Position numbers and translations under genes: made by a program. 64,000 bases of DNA, taken from positions 1,116,001 to 1,180,000 of the forward strand of contig NZ_CP009556.1 in assembly GCF_000959365.1 (NCBI RefSeq). The letters run 5' to 3'. This DNA is from Burkholderia oklahomensis C6786 (GTDB taxonomy: Bacteria; Pseudomonadota; Gammaproteobacteria; Burkholderiales; Burkholderiaceae). Positions 42,632 through 51,261 of this stretch are shown piece after piece. The notes beneath the pieces are model-generated. The model had not been told where the DNA came from and did no database searches. It saw only the letters and a list, made by a program, of their open reading frames with translations. Each line of letters begins with the position of its first letter. The first letter of the stretch is position 1.

Positions 42632-43759
42632 ATGACCAAAAGTCTGACGAAACTCTGGCTGGGCGGTGTGAAACGTATGCTACACATGCCGAACTCGCGG
42701 ACGTCGAAGTCCGCTCTGAAGGCTGCCCAAAAGATGGCGACCGACTGGCCGTTCGCCGAACCGATCGCCGCCGCCGTCGCGGCGCCCGCCGAACCGGCGC
42801 CGCCCGTCGCGCGCGAGTCCCGCGTCCGGCCGCGCGCGGCCGCATGGGCGGGCGGCGAATGGATTCGCGCCGATCACCCGCTGCCGCCCGCATTCGGGCG
42901 CTTCGTCAAGCATCTCGAATACGGCCTGTACGTGCCGTCCGGAGCGGACACGGAAGGTCTGCCGCTCGTCGTGATGCTGCACGGCTGCAAGCAGGACATG
43001 GATCAGTTCGCGCAAGGTACGCGGATGAACCTGCTCGCCGATCGATACGGCTTCGCGGTGCTCTATCCGGAGCAATCTCTCAACGCGCATGCACACGGCT
43101 GCTGGCATTGGTACGACGACACCGCGCACGGTGGGCGCGGCGAAGCGCAGGCGGTCGTCGCGCTCGTCGACGCGCTCGTCGCCGAACGCGGCTTCGACGC
43201 GTCGCGTGTCTATGCGGCCGGCATGTCGGCGGGCGCGGGGCTCGTGTCGCTGCTCTCGCTGCATTTCCCGCAGCATTTTGCGGCCGTGGCGCTCCATTCG
43301 GGGCCCGCGTTCGGCGACGCGCACTCCGGGATCACCGCGATGGACGTGATGCGCCGCGGCCTGCACCGCACTCCTGCCGTCGTCGTCGACGCGCTCGTCG
43401 AGCCGGGCTCGTATCCGGGGATGCCAGCCCTCATCGTGCACGGCGACGATGACCGCGTCGTCGCACCGAAGAACGCGGACGAACTCGCGGTCCAGTTCCT
43501 GCGGCTGAACGGCCTCGCGGACACCGAAGGCGAACTGACGGGCGCCAAGCGCTTCGAGGCGCGCGCGGCGGATGTGCAGACGGTCGACTACCGGTGCGAC
43601 GGCGAATCCGTCGTGCGCCTCTGCCGGGTTCACGGCCTCGCGCACGCGTGGTCGGGCGGCGACGACAGCGTGCCGTTCCACTCGGCGACCGGTCCGGACG
43701 CGAGCGAGCTGATTTGGTCGTTTTTTGCGTCGCGCGCGCGGGCGGTTGTCGCGTCGTAA
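42632..43759 (+). CDS. PHB depolymerase-family esterase (LpqC-like)
   Basis: A 375-residue alpha/beta hydrolase. VVMLHGCKQDMDQFAQGTRMN is the oxyanion-hole region, the nucleophile elbow is AAGMSAGAGL, and the acid and histidine are in VHGDDDRVV and GLAHAWSGGD. The first 75 residues are Ala/Pro-rich and lack a clear signal peptide. The family (ESTHER PHB-depolymerase-like) includes intracellular PHB and feruloyl-type esterases. The ATG at 42632 starts a plausible short basic N terminus (MTKSLTKLWLGGVKRML). Confidence 0.87.
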   Translation: MTKSLTKLWLGGVKRMLHMPNSRTSKSALKAAQKMATDWPFAEPIAAAVAAPAEPAPPVARESRVRPRAAAWAGGEWIRADHPLPPAFGRFVKHLEYGLYVPSGADTEGLPLVVMLHGCKQDMDQFAQGTRMNLLADRYGFAVLYPEQSLNAHAHGCWHWYDDTAHGGRGEAQAVVALVDALVAERGFDASRVYAAGMSAGAGLVSLLSLHFPQHFAAVALHSGPAFGDAHSGITAMDVMRRGLHRTPAVVVDALVEPGSYPGMPALIVHGDDDRVVAPKNADELAVQFLRLNGLADTEGELTGAKRFEARAADVQTVDYRCDGESVVRLCRVHGLAHAWSGGDDSVPFHSATGPDASELIWSFFASRARAVVAS

Positions 43760-43856
43760 CGACGCACGAGTCGAAAACGGGTGGCTCCAATTCAGGGTTT
43801 TCCCTATAATGCGGGTAAATACCTAAGATAAAACCCTTGGATTGGAGTGACCGATC

Positions 43857-44015
43857 ATGTACTTGCTGAGCCGCCTGTTCTTGTTCCTGACGAAGTCGCC
43901 CGAGCAACGCGCGAGGGAACACGCCGATGCGTATCTTTCCGGCGCATCCGATCTGTACGACCTTGAATTCCGCATGCGCAAGCTCGATCGTGAAGCCGCA
44001 CTCGAGCGCTCGTGA
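43857..44015 (+). CDS. DUF3563 family small protein
   Basis: A 52-residue protein starting MYLLSRLFLFLTKSPEQ and ending in the family segment YLSGASDLYDLEFRMRKLDR. The DUF3563 family is common in Burkholderia; function unknown. The ATG at 43857 follows ATTGGAGTGA. Upstream is CCCTATAATGCG (43803-43814), a good -10 element, so it has its own promoter. A strong terminator follows at 44065-44106. It is expected to be highly expressed for its size. Confidence 0.85.
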   Translation: MYLLSRLFLFLTKSPEQRAREHADAYLSGASDLYDLEFRMRKLDREAALERS

Positions 44016-44064
44016 TTCCGCGATGAGCGCGTATTAAATTTATACGCATAAAGTTGTGAAGTTG

Positions 44065-44106
44065 AAGAGGGCGCGCCGGCTTGATGGCCGGCGCGCCCTC
44101 TTTGTC
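44065..44106. terminator. Terminator shared by the DUF3563 and ohr genes
   Basis: A perfect 14-base stem (GAGGGCGCGCCGGC and GCCGGCGCGCCCTC, extended by AA/TT) with loop TTGATG, then TTTGTCTTTT on the plus strand. It lies between convergent genes. Confidence 0.9.
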
Positions 44107-44128
44107 TTTTCGGCGCTTGCGCGCCGCG

Positions 44129-44548
<420 letters not shown>

Positions 44549-44623
44549 GCTGGACTCCTGTTTCGTGAGGGGGAAGAGACCCGGCGAATCGCGAAGCGCG
44601 GGCCACGACAGAAATATAGCCAG

Positions 44624-44646
44624 CTAATCATTAGTGTGCAAATTAA
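44624..44646. promoter_or_regulatory. Candidate OhrR operator upstream of ohr
   Basis: Read on the minus strand this holds TTGCACACTAATGATT. The region upstream of ohrR (45165-45183) holds TTGCGTGCTAACAATT. Both keep the pattern TTGCxxxCTAAxxATT in AT-rich surroundings. Confidence 0.55.
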
Positions 44647-44685
44647 TTTTTGGGGTGCGATTCGCCGGCGGCGAACGAGTGTCGA

Positions 44686-45138
44686 TCAGGCGCCGCCGGC
44701 GTCCGACAGCGCTTGTCGCAGCCGCGTGAGATCTTCGCGCAGCCGGATCAGAAAATCGGGTGTTTGTCGCATCGCGCAAAACAGCTCGGCAGGCACGGAG
44801 CGGGCCTTCTGCTTCAGCGCGGCGCCTTCGGTGGTGAGCCGCGCGTGGACGATCCGCTCGTCATTCGTGTCGCGCACCCGCTCGATGTAGCCGAGCGCCT
44901 CCAGGCGCTTTAGGAGCGGCGTGACCGTGGCCGGATCGAGGCTGAGCCGCGCGGCGATGTCCTTGACCGCCATGTCGTCGGCTTCCCATAGCACGAGCAT
45001 CGCGAGGTACTGCGGATAGGTGAGCGCGAGCTTGTCGAGCAGCGGCTTGTACGCCTTCGTCATCGCGAGCGACGTCGAATAGAGCGCGAAGCAGAGCTGG
45101 TCGTCGAGCGTGAGCGGGAAGGTCGGCGAGTCGTTCAT
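44686..45138 (-). CDS. ohrR: OhrR, MarR-family organic peroxide sensor
   Basis: A 150-residue MarR protein. The reactive cysteine is Cys16 in LDDQLCFALYST, the position that is oxidised by organic hydroperoxides. The winged helix is seen in DIAARLSLDPATVTPLLKRLEALGYIERVRD. The ATG at 45138 gives the usual length; a start eight codons earlier is possible. It represses ohr and probably itself. Confidence 0.94.
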   Translation of the reverse strand: MNDSPTFPLTLDDQLCFALYSTSLAMTKAYKPLLDKLALTYPQYLAMLVLWEADDMAVKDIAARLSLDPATVTPLLKRLEALGYIERVRDTNDERIVHARLTTEGAALKQKARSVPAELFCAMRQTPDFLIRLREDLTRLRQALSDAGGA

Positions 45139-45592
45139 GGCGAGATCTTCTGTAAGGTGCAAAAGATTTGCGTGCTAACAATTTTGCGCCTGATCGTGCC
45201 GATTGGCGAGGCGCGCTGGATGGTCAAAAAGGGGATGGATCGATGATCGGCGGCGGCAAGGGGACGGCGAATTTGACGGCGAGGCCGATGGAGCAAGTTG
45301 CCGCGGGTTGGGCGTTGATTCGACGTAAATGTGCAAGGGGCGCGGCGTCGAAAACCCGGGCGAGCGTCATACGGCTATGTCGCGCGCCACATCGACAACA
45401 TGTACATGTCGCGTGTCGCATGTCGCCGGATGCCCTCGTCCAAGCGGGCATCGATGATCGCATCGAGCGCCGCGTCATTGATGCTTTTTCCGTCAAAGCA
45501 CCCGCCGCAGTCCCGGCGTCGACTCCGCCCGACATGCTGGCGCACGCGGTGCATGTGCGCCAGTAGCGCCGCGCGACCTCCGCCCGCGTCGC
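45139..45592. other. Intergenic region upstream of ohrR
   Basis: About 450 bases. The left end carries the ohrR promoter, with a candidate OhrR site at 45165-45183. The remainder shows no supported gene, repeat or hairpin. Confidence 0.5.
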
Positions 45593-46402
45593 TTACCGAG
45601 CAGAATCCGGAAGGTTCGGCGCGCCCGGCTCCTGCACGCCGTAGCAGCCGCGATAGGTCGCGTAGAACGAGCAATAGAGCATTGCGGTGATGACGATCGA
45701 TGCCGGCATCATCACCGTGAGCGCGTACGCGCCCGCGCCGAGCGCCTGCATCAGCGCGGCGAGCCCGAACGACACGCCGAGTGCGACCGCGAACCACAAC
45801 AGCCCGTAGACCGTGAACGCGCCCTTGTTGCGCCAGCAGCTCACGACGCTGAAGAACAGCGCCTTCATGGGCGGAATGTCGTGCCATGCGGTGAGCACCG
45901 GCGCGAACCAGAACATCATCGCGACCGGCATGTACAGCGCGGCCGCGATCAGCACCGCAATGGCGACGCCCGGCGACGCGAGCGCTTCGGGTTCGAGGTT
46001 CTCGGCGCCGAGGCCGAACATGATCTTCAGCAGCGTGCCGCCGTCGCCGAGCGACGAGCACGCGAACACGAGCGCCATCGACACGATGTAGAGCCCGCCG
46101 AGCGCGAAGAGCCGCTGCGTGACGACGGGGCCGTACGAGCGGAAGCCGTCGATCAGGATTGTCGGCAGCACCTGCTTGCCGGCGATCGTGTCGCGGCACG
46201 CCGCCATGAAGCCGACCGCGATGCCGGGAATGAACAGCAGCGGCAGCGCGGCGCCGATCACCGGCACGAGCGATACCAGCATCATCGCGAGCAGGTACGT
46301 GAAGAACAGCGTGACGAACGCGAGCGGATTCCGCCGGAACAGCCAAATGCCCTGGCGGAACCATACGTAGCCGGTCTTGGCGGGAACTTCGATCAGTTGC
46401 AT
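45593..46402 (-). CDS. BPSS1780-family membrane protein
   Basis: A 269-residue integral membrane protein with about six helices. The N-terminal text [21 protein letters not shown] and the later [29 protein letters not shown] are the marks of the family named after B. pseudomallei BPSS1780. Function unknown. It overlaps the start region of the upstream thrB gene by 10 bases on the same strand, so the two are cotranscribed. Confidence 0.85.
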   Translation of the reverse strand: MQLIEVPAKTGYVWFRQGIWLFRRNPLAFVTLFFTYLLAMMLVSLVPVIGAALPLLFIPGIAVGFMAACRDTIAGKQVLPTILIDGFRSYGPVVTQRLFALGGLYIVSMALVFACSSLGDGGTLLKIMFGLGAENLEPEALASPGVAIAVLIAAALYMPVAMMFWFAPVLTAWHDIPPMKALFFSVVSCWRNKGAFTVYGLLWFAVALGVSFGLAALMQALGAGAYALTVMMPASIVITAMLYCSFYATYRGCYGVQEPGAPNLPDSAR

Positions 46403-47391
46403 GAGGCGTGGGTCTCGGGGAGCGCGCCCGCGTGCGCGATGCGCTCGCGCAGGATGCGCTCGAAATGGCCCGGGTCGTGCGGCTTGAGCATCTGCGCGGC
46501 GCGGGGGAGGTGGAAATCATACAGGCGCGACACCCAGAAGCGGTACGCGCCTGCGCGCAGCATGTCGCCCCAGTGGCGGCGCTCGCCTGCCGTGAACGGG
46601 CGCACCGTCTGATACGCGCGCAGCAGCGCGTCGGCGCGCGCGGCGTCGAGCACGCCCGTCGCGAGATCGACGCACCAGTCGTTGACCGTCACGGCGACGT
46701 CGAACAGCCACTTGTCGCAGCCGGCGAAGTAGAAATCGAAGAAGCCGCCGAGCCGCACCGTGTGCCCGGTGCCCGGATCCGCGTGCGCGAACAGCGCGTT
46801 GTCGCGGAACAGGTCGCAATGGCACGGGCCTTCCGGCAGCGCCGCATAGTCGCCGGACGCGAAGAGCGCCGCCTGGTATGCGAGCTCGCTTTCCAGCAAC
46901 GCGCGCTGCTCGCCGGTGAGGAACGGCGCGATCGCGGGCACCGTCTCGCGCCACCACGGCAGGCTGCGCAGGTTCGGCTGATGCCGCGGATAGTCACGGC
47001 CCGCGAGGTGCATGCGCGCGAGCATCTGGCCGACTTCGACGCAGTGTTCGACGCGCGGCGCGAGCTCCGCCGCGCCTTCGAGCTTCGTGACGATCGCGGC
47101 CGGCTTGCCGTGCAGCTCGCCGAACAGCGTGCCGTCGTCGCGCGCGACGGGCGCGGGCACGGGCACTCCATGCTTCGCGAGATGGCTCATCAAGTCGATG
47201 TAGAACGGCAGTTGCCTGGCCGTCAGGTTCTCGAAGATCGTGAGCACGTATTCGCCGCGCGTGGTCGTCAGGAAGAAGTTGCTGTTCTCGATGCCGGACG
47301 GGATGCCGCGGAACGCGACAACGTCGCCGAGATCGTAGTGGCGCATCCAGAGTGCGAGGTCAGCGTCGGAAACTGCGGTGAAAACGGCCAT
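46393..47391 (-). CDS. thrB: Homoserine kinase, ThrB type II (choline-kinase fold)
   Basis: A 332-residue APH-fold kinase: [21 protein letters not shown] near residue 35, the catalytic loop [11 protein letters not shown] (about 190) and the metal-binding GFFDFYFAG. It phosphorylates homoserine in threonine synthesis. This fold, not the GHMP type, is normal for ThrB in pseudomonads and Burkholderia. The next gene on the strand, for a membrane protein, overlaps by 10 bases. Upstream lies a DUF2782 gene, an arrangement also seen near polA in other genomes. Confidence 0.92.
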   Translation of the reverse strand: MAVFTAVSDADLALWMRHYDLGDVVAFRGIPSGIENSNFFLTTTRGEYVLTIFENLTARQLPFYIDLMSHLAKHGVPVPAPVARDDGTLFGELHGKPAAIVTKLEGAAELAPRVEHCVEVGQMLARMHLAGRDYPRHQPNLRSLPWWRETVPAIAPFLTGEQRALLESELAYQAALFASGDYAALPEGPCHCDLFRDNALFAHADPGTGHTVRLGGFFDFYFAGCDKWLFDVAVTVNDWCVDLATGVLDAARADALLRAYQTVRPFTAGERRHWGDMLRAGAYRFWVSRLYDFHLPRAAQMLKPHDPGHFERILRERIAHAGALPETHASCN

Positions 47392-47487
47392 GCAAGAGAC
47401 GTCGGTTCGAGTTGGCGTGCCGGCGGCGCGCCGGTGTCGCGAAAAGGGCGGAAGAGGGGCCGGCGCCGCGTGGCGCCGGCGGCGCCG

Positions 47488-47886
47488 TCAATAGTGCAGG
47501 TTGACCGACGGCAGGCGGGTGACAGGCACGCCGGCGTCGTGCGGACGCGGCGACGTGTCGGGCGACGCGCTCATCTGATAGCGGGTGCCGAAGTTCGACT
47601 TCACGTTGATCTCGACCGGCTTGCCGCGATCGCGGTATTCGGTGACCTCGGTGCCGTTCTTGCTTTTTTCGTGAAAGCTCGGCGTGCGCTTCACGTCGTT
47701 GAAATCGACCTTCGACGTGACTTCGGCGCCGGGACGGTTGATCTTCGTGAGATCGGGCAGCCCGGCTGCCTCGTTGGCCGCGGCCTGGGCCTTTGCGTCG
47801 GCTGCCGCCTGGGCGGCATCGGCGGCGCAGGCGGGGCCGCCGAGAGCGAGTGCCGTCAGGGCGGCGGCAAAAAGGAGCGGCTTCAT
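47488..47886 (-). CDS. DUF2782-family secreted protein
   Basis: A 132-residue protein with a signal peptide (MKPLLFAAALTALALGG, cleavage near ACAAD). An alanine-rich stretch is followed by a small basic domain whose core is TEYRDRGKPVEINVKSNFGTRYQM; that core is typical of DUF2782. The ATG at 47886 follows GGAG on the coding strand. Function unknown. The gene is conserved near thrB and polA. Confidence 0.82.
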   Translation of the reverse strand: MKPLLFAAALTALALGGPACAADAAQAAADAKAQAAANEAAGLPDLTKINRPGAEVTSKVDFNDVKRTPSFHEKSKNGTEVTEYRDRGKPVEINVKSNFGTRYQMSASPDTSPRPHDAGVPVTRLPSVNLHY

Positions 47887-48040
47887 CGTGTTTCTCCCAG
47901 TGAACCGTTCGATTTTAGCAAATACCGGCGTCTTGACGGTGCCGTTCGGTGACACGCGGGCGGCCTTGCCGCCGCGATGGGCATCGGCCGCGCAAGCGGG
48001 TTCCGTGGTAATGTCGAAACGATCTGTCGAGGCACGCTAC

Positions 48041-49567
48041 ATGAAGAACGATCCCAACCGCCGTTCCCGGATGCATACGCCGGGCTGTCCGTCCGTCGAA
48101 GCGTTCGACGACCCGATCGCCGCCGTCGCGCGGCTCTCCGATATCTACGAGACGAACACCGCGTTCCTGCGCGACGCGTTCGGGCGCTATCGCCGCAACG
48201 ACACGTTCGACGAGCGCGTGCGCGCGTGCTATCCGTTCGTGCGCATCCGCACCGACGTCAACACGCACGTCGATTCGCGCCGCTCGTACGGCTTCGTCGC
48301 CGGTCCGGGCGTGTTCGAGACGACCGTCACGCGCCCCGACCTGTTCGCGAATTACTACCGCGAGCAATTGCGCCTGCTCGCGAAGAACCATCACGTCCGG
48401 ATCGAAGTGGGCGTCTCGGCGCAGCCGATCCCGGTTCATTTCGCATTCTCCGAAGGGATTCACCTCGAAGGCGATCTCGATCGCGACCGCCTCGTCGCGA
48501 TGCGCGACGTGTTCGACACGCCGGATCTCGCGTACCTCGACGACCGGATCGTCAACGGCACGTACGAGCCCGCGCCGGGCGAGCCGCATCCGCTCGCGCT
48601 CTTCACGGCGGCGCGCGTCGATTTCTCGCTGCATCGGCTGCGCCACTACACGGCGACGTTGCCGATGCATTTTCAGAACTACGTGCTCTATACGAACTAC
48701 CAGTTCTATATCGACGAATTCGTGAAGCTCGGCCGCACGATGATGTCGGCGAGCGACGATCCCGAGGTGCGTGCGTACCGCAGCGAATACACGGCGTTCG
48801 TCGAGCCGGGCGACGTGGTCACGTACAACGCGAACCTCGGCGATGCGTCGACGGAAGGCACGCCGCCGCCGCGCGCGCCGCAGATGCCCGCGTATCACCT
48901 GAAGCGCGCGGACGGCAGTGGAATCACGATGGTCAACATCGGTGTCGGGCCGTCGAACGCGAAGACGATCACCGATCACATCGCGGTGCTGCGTCCGCAT
49001 GCGTGGGTGATGCTCGGCCACTGCGCGGGGCTGCGCAACACGCAGCGTCTCGGCGACTACGTGCTCGCGCACGGCTATGTCCGCGAGGATCACGTGCTCG
49101 ACGCGGACCTGCCGCTGTGGGTGCCGATCCCGGCGTTGGCCGAAGTGCAGGTCGCGCTCGAGCGCGCGGTCGCGCAGGTCACGCAGCTCGAGGGCGTCGA
49201 GCTGAAGCGCGTGATGCGTACAGGCACCGTCGCGAGCGTCGACAACCGCAACTGGGAGCTGCGCGACCATCGCGAGCCGGTGTTGCGGCTGTCGCAGAGC
49301 CGCGCGATCGCGCTCGACATGGAAAGCGCGACGATCGCCGCGAACGGCTTCCGCTTCCGCGTGCCGTACGGGACGCTGCTGTGCGTGTCGGACAAGCCGC
49401 TGCACGGCGAGTTGAAGCTGCCCGGAATGGCAGACCAGTTTTATCGCGGGCAGGTCGATCAGCATCTGCAGATCGGCGTGAAGGCGATGGAGATCCTGCG
49501 CACGAACGGCCTCGACCGGTTGCATAGTCGCAAGCTGCGCAGCTTTGCGGAAGTGGCGTTCCAGTAA
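48041..49567 (+). CDS. amn: AMP nucleosidase
   Basis: A 508-residue protein matching E. coli Amn along its length: DFSLHRLRHYTATLPMHFQN in the regulatory half, and VNIGVGPSNAKTITDHIAVLRP, IALDMESATIAANGFRFRVPYGTLL and SDKPLHGELKLPG in the nucleosidase half. The catalytic aspartate is in this last segment. It cleaves AMP to adenine and ribose 5-phosphate. The ATG at 48041 follows CGAGG; an in-frame ATG 30 bases earlier is an alternative. Confidence 0.94.
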   Translation: MKNDPNRRSRMHTPGCPSVEAFDDPIAAVARLSDIYETNTAFLRDAFGRYRRNDTFDERVRACYPFVRIRTDVNTHVDSRRSYGFVAGPGVFETTVTRPDLFANYYREQLRLLAKNHHVRIEVGVSAQPIPVHFAFSEGIHLEGDLDRDRLVAMRDVFDTPDLAYLDDRIVNGTYEPAPGEPHPLALFTAARVDFSLHRLRHYTATLPMHFQNYVLYTNYQFYIDEFVKLGRTMMSASDDPEVRAYRSEYTAFVEPGDVVTYNANLGDASTEGTPPPRAPQMPAYHLKRADGSGITMVNIGVGPSNAKTITDHIAVLRPHAWVMLGHCAGLRNTQRLGDYVLAHGYVREDHVLDADLPLWVPIPALAEVQVALERAVAQVTQLEGVELKRVMRTGTVASVDNRNWELRDHREPVLRLSQSRAIALDMESATIAANGFRFRVPYGTLLCVSDKPLHGELKLPGMADQFYRGQVDQHLQIGVKAMEILRTNGLDRLHSRKLRSFAEVAFQ

Positions 49568-49620
49568 CGCAGTGGCGCAGTAACGCAGTGGCGCAGTAAC
49601 GCAGTAGCGCAGTAGCGCAG
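49565..49620. repeat. Degenerate tandem repeat at the amn stop codon
   Basis: The unit GCAGTAACGCAGTGGC (16 bases, itself two similar 8-base halves) is repeated about 3.5 times, the last copies changing to GCAGTAGC. The first copy includes the amn stop codon. Confidence 0.85.
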
Positions 49621-49668
49621 CCGCGCATGAGTTGCCGCGCGGCCTCGCGACGGTCGCACGGAAAAACG

Positions 49669-49706
49669 AAAGGCCGTCCCCATGATCGAATCATGGACGG
49701 CCTTTT
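49669..49706. terminator. Terminator after amn
   Basis: An extended hairpin: AAAGGCCGT pairs with ACGGCCTTT, an inner stem CCATGAT with ATCATGG, and loop CGA. Two C bases bulge on the left. TTTTCATTT follows. Confidence 0.8.
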
Positions 49707-49798
49707 CATTTCGCATCGGCCGGCTGCCGTTGGCGGCCATCGCCGGCGATTCACGCGCGGCAGCCAGATGCCGCGCGGCGCGATTCAGGCGCGCGGCA

Positions 49799-50077
49799 TC
49801 AGCACTCGCCCTTCTTCGCGTGTCCCGGCGGGCAGAAGCCGCGGTGGCGGTGATGCTCTTCCCACTCGCGACGTTCCCAGTAGCGGCGGCCGTCCCAGTA
49901 GCGGTCGCCGTGCCAGCCGACGATGATCGCGGGCGCGACGACGATGGGGGCGGGCGCCGGTGCGACGACCACAGGAGCCGGCGTGCCGATGTTGACGTCG
50001 ACGTTCACGGCGTGCGCCGCGCCCGACAGTGCGATACCGATACCGGTCAATGCAAAGGCGATCAACGATCGTTTCAT
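49799..50077 (-). CDS. Small secreted Trp/Arg/His-rich protein, unknown function
   Basis: A 92-residue protein with a clear signal peptide (KRSLIAFALTGIGIALSGAAHA). The mature part is a valine/proline segment (APVVVAPAPAPIVVAP) followed by a tail with repeated YW and WE pairs (DRYWDGRRYWERREWEEHH). The tail ends with CPPGHAKKGEC, where two cysteines could pair. The tail resembles small YXWGXW-type periplasmic proteins of proteobacteria. No function can be given. Single gene. Confidence 0.75.
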   Translation of the reverse strand: MKRSLIAFALTGIGIALSGAAHAVNVDVNIGTPAPVVVAPAPAPIVVAPAIIVGWHGDRYWDGRRYWERREWEEHHRHRGFCPPGHAKKGEC

Positions 50078-50510
50078 GTTCTTTTCCTCACGAGTTGAGA
50101 TGAGCGTCCGTTCCGACGTGTGCGAGCTTCGAGCCCCGAACCCGCCGCGTCCGTTCCGACGGACACGCTGCAGGCCGAAGTGTGGCGACGCGGCGGATTA
50201 ATTGGCGTGTGGATTTGTAACGGTGCATTCGCGCACCGTTCGCGCGGCCGGAGGCGGGCGGGGCGCGGCTTGACAATCCGGTCGGCGCGCATGTCGATTC
50301 GGGACGCGTGGCGCGCCGAATTTGACATTTGCCCTGCGGCCGGTGAAATGAACGGTAACGAAGTGCGTGCCGCGCCGCACCCGAATCGCCGGTTTTCGAT
50401 CGTCGCGGCGCACAAAAAAACGGGCGGGCGCCTCGTCGGCCCCGCCCGTTCCGGTGTACTCGATGTGCGCCCGCCGCGCGCGCCGCAACGGCATGCGGCG
50501 CGCGTGTCCG
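50078..50510. other. Intergenic region between the small secreted protein and LOG genes
   Basis: About 430 bases with the promoter of the leftward small gene on the left, and the LOG gene terminator on the right (50413-50450). No gene is supported between. Confidence 0.5.
50413..50450 (-). terminator. Terminator after the LOG-family gene
   Basis: AACGGGCGGG and CCCGCCCGTT form a 10-base stem with a 12-base loop. Read on the minus strand it is followed by a run of seven T. Confidence 0.88.
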
Positions 50511-51260
50511 TCACAGGTAGAACATCCGGTCCTCTTCCGGCCGCGGCGGTTGCGCTTCCTCGGTTTCCTCGCCGTGATCCTCGTAGAACGCGAGCACCGC
50601 TTCGAGCACCTGGTCGGGATCGTCGATCACTTTCATCAGGTTCATGTCGTCCGGATTGATGAGGCCCATCGGGATCATCTGATCGCGGAACCACTGCAGC
50701 AGTCCGGTCCAGAATTCGCTGCCGACGAGCACGATCGGCACGAGGCGCGATTTCTTCGTCTGAATCAGCGTGAGCACTTCGGACAACTCGTCGAGCGTGC
50801 CGAAGCCGCCCGGCATCACGATCACCGCGTCCGAGTTCTTCACGAACGTGACCTTGCGCGTGAAGAAATGGCGGAAGCGCAGCGAGATGTCCTGGAAGTG
50901 GTTGCCGGCCTGCTCGTGCGGCAGCTCGATGTTGAGGCCGACGGACGGCGCCTTGCCGGCGTGCGCGCCCTTGTTCGCCGCTTCCATGATCCCCGGGCCG
51001 CCGCCCGAGATCACGGCGAAGCCCGCGTCGGACAGCTTGCGTGCGATCTGCACCGCGAGTTTGTAGTGCGCCGAATCGGGCTTGAGGCGCGCGGAACCAT
51101 AGATGCTGACGGCAGGGCGGATCTCGGACAGGTACTCGGTCGCCTCGATAAACTCTGCCATAATCGTGAACATCTGCCACGAAGCGCGGGCCTTCTTCGC
51201 CGTCGCGCGTTCTTGATCTGCGAGCGAACGCAGACTCGGAATCACTTTTCTCTTATTCAT
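50511..51260 (-). CDS. LOG family protein (TIGR00730, lysine decarboxylase-like)
   Basis: A 249-residue nucleotide phosphohydrolase-type protein. The paired motifs GGGPGIMEAANKGA and PGGFGTLDELSEVL are the family signature; the latter Arg/Glu residues define phosphoribohydrolases that release cytokinin-type bases from their nucleotides. In bacteria the substrate is usually unknown. The start (ATG at 51260) is one base from the polA start on the other strand; the N-terminal text MNKRKVIPSLRSLADQ is typical of the Burkholderia copies. Confidence 0.92.
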   Translation of the reverse strand: MNKRKVIPSLRSLADQERATAKKARASWQMFTIMAEFIEATEYLSEIRPAVSIYGSARLKPDSAHYKLAVQIARKLSDAGFAVISGGGPGIMEAANKGAHAGKAPSVGLNIELPHEQAGNHFQDISLRFRHFFTRKVTFVKNSDAVIVMPGGFGTLDELSEVLTLIQTKKSRLVPIVLVGSEFWTGLLQWFRDQMIPMGLINPDDMNLMKVIDDPDQVLEAVLAFYEDHGEETEEAQPPRPEEDRMFYL

Positions 51261-51261
51261 A

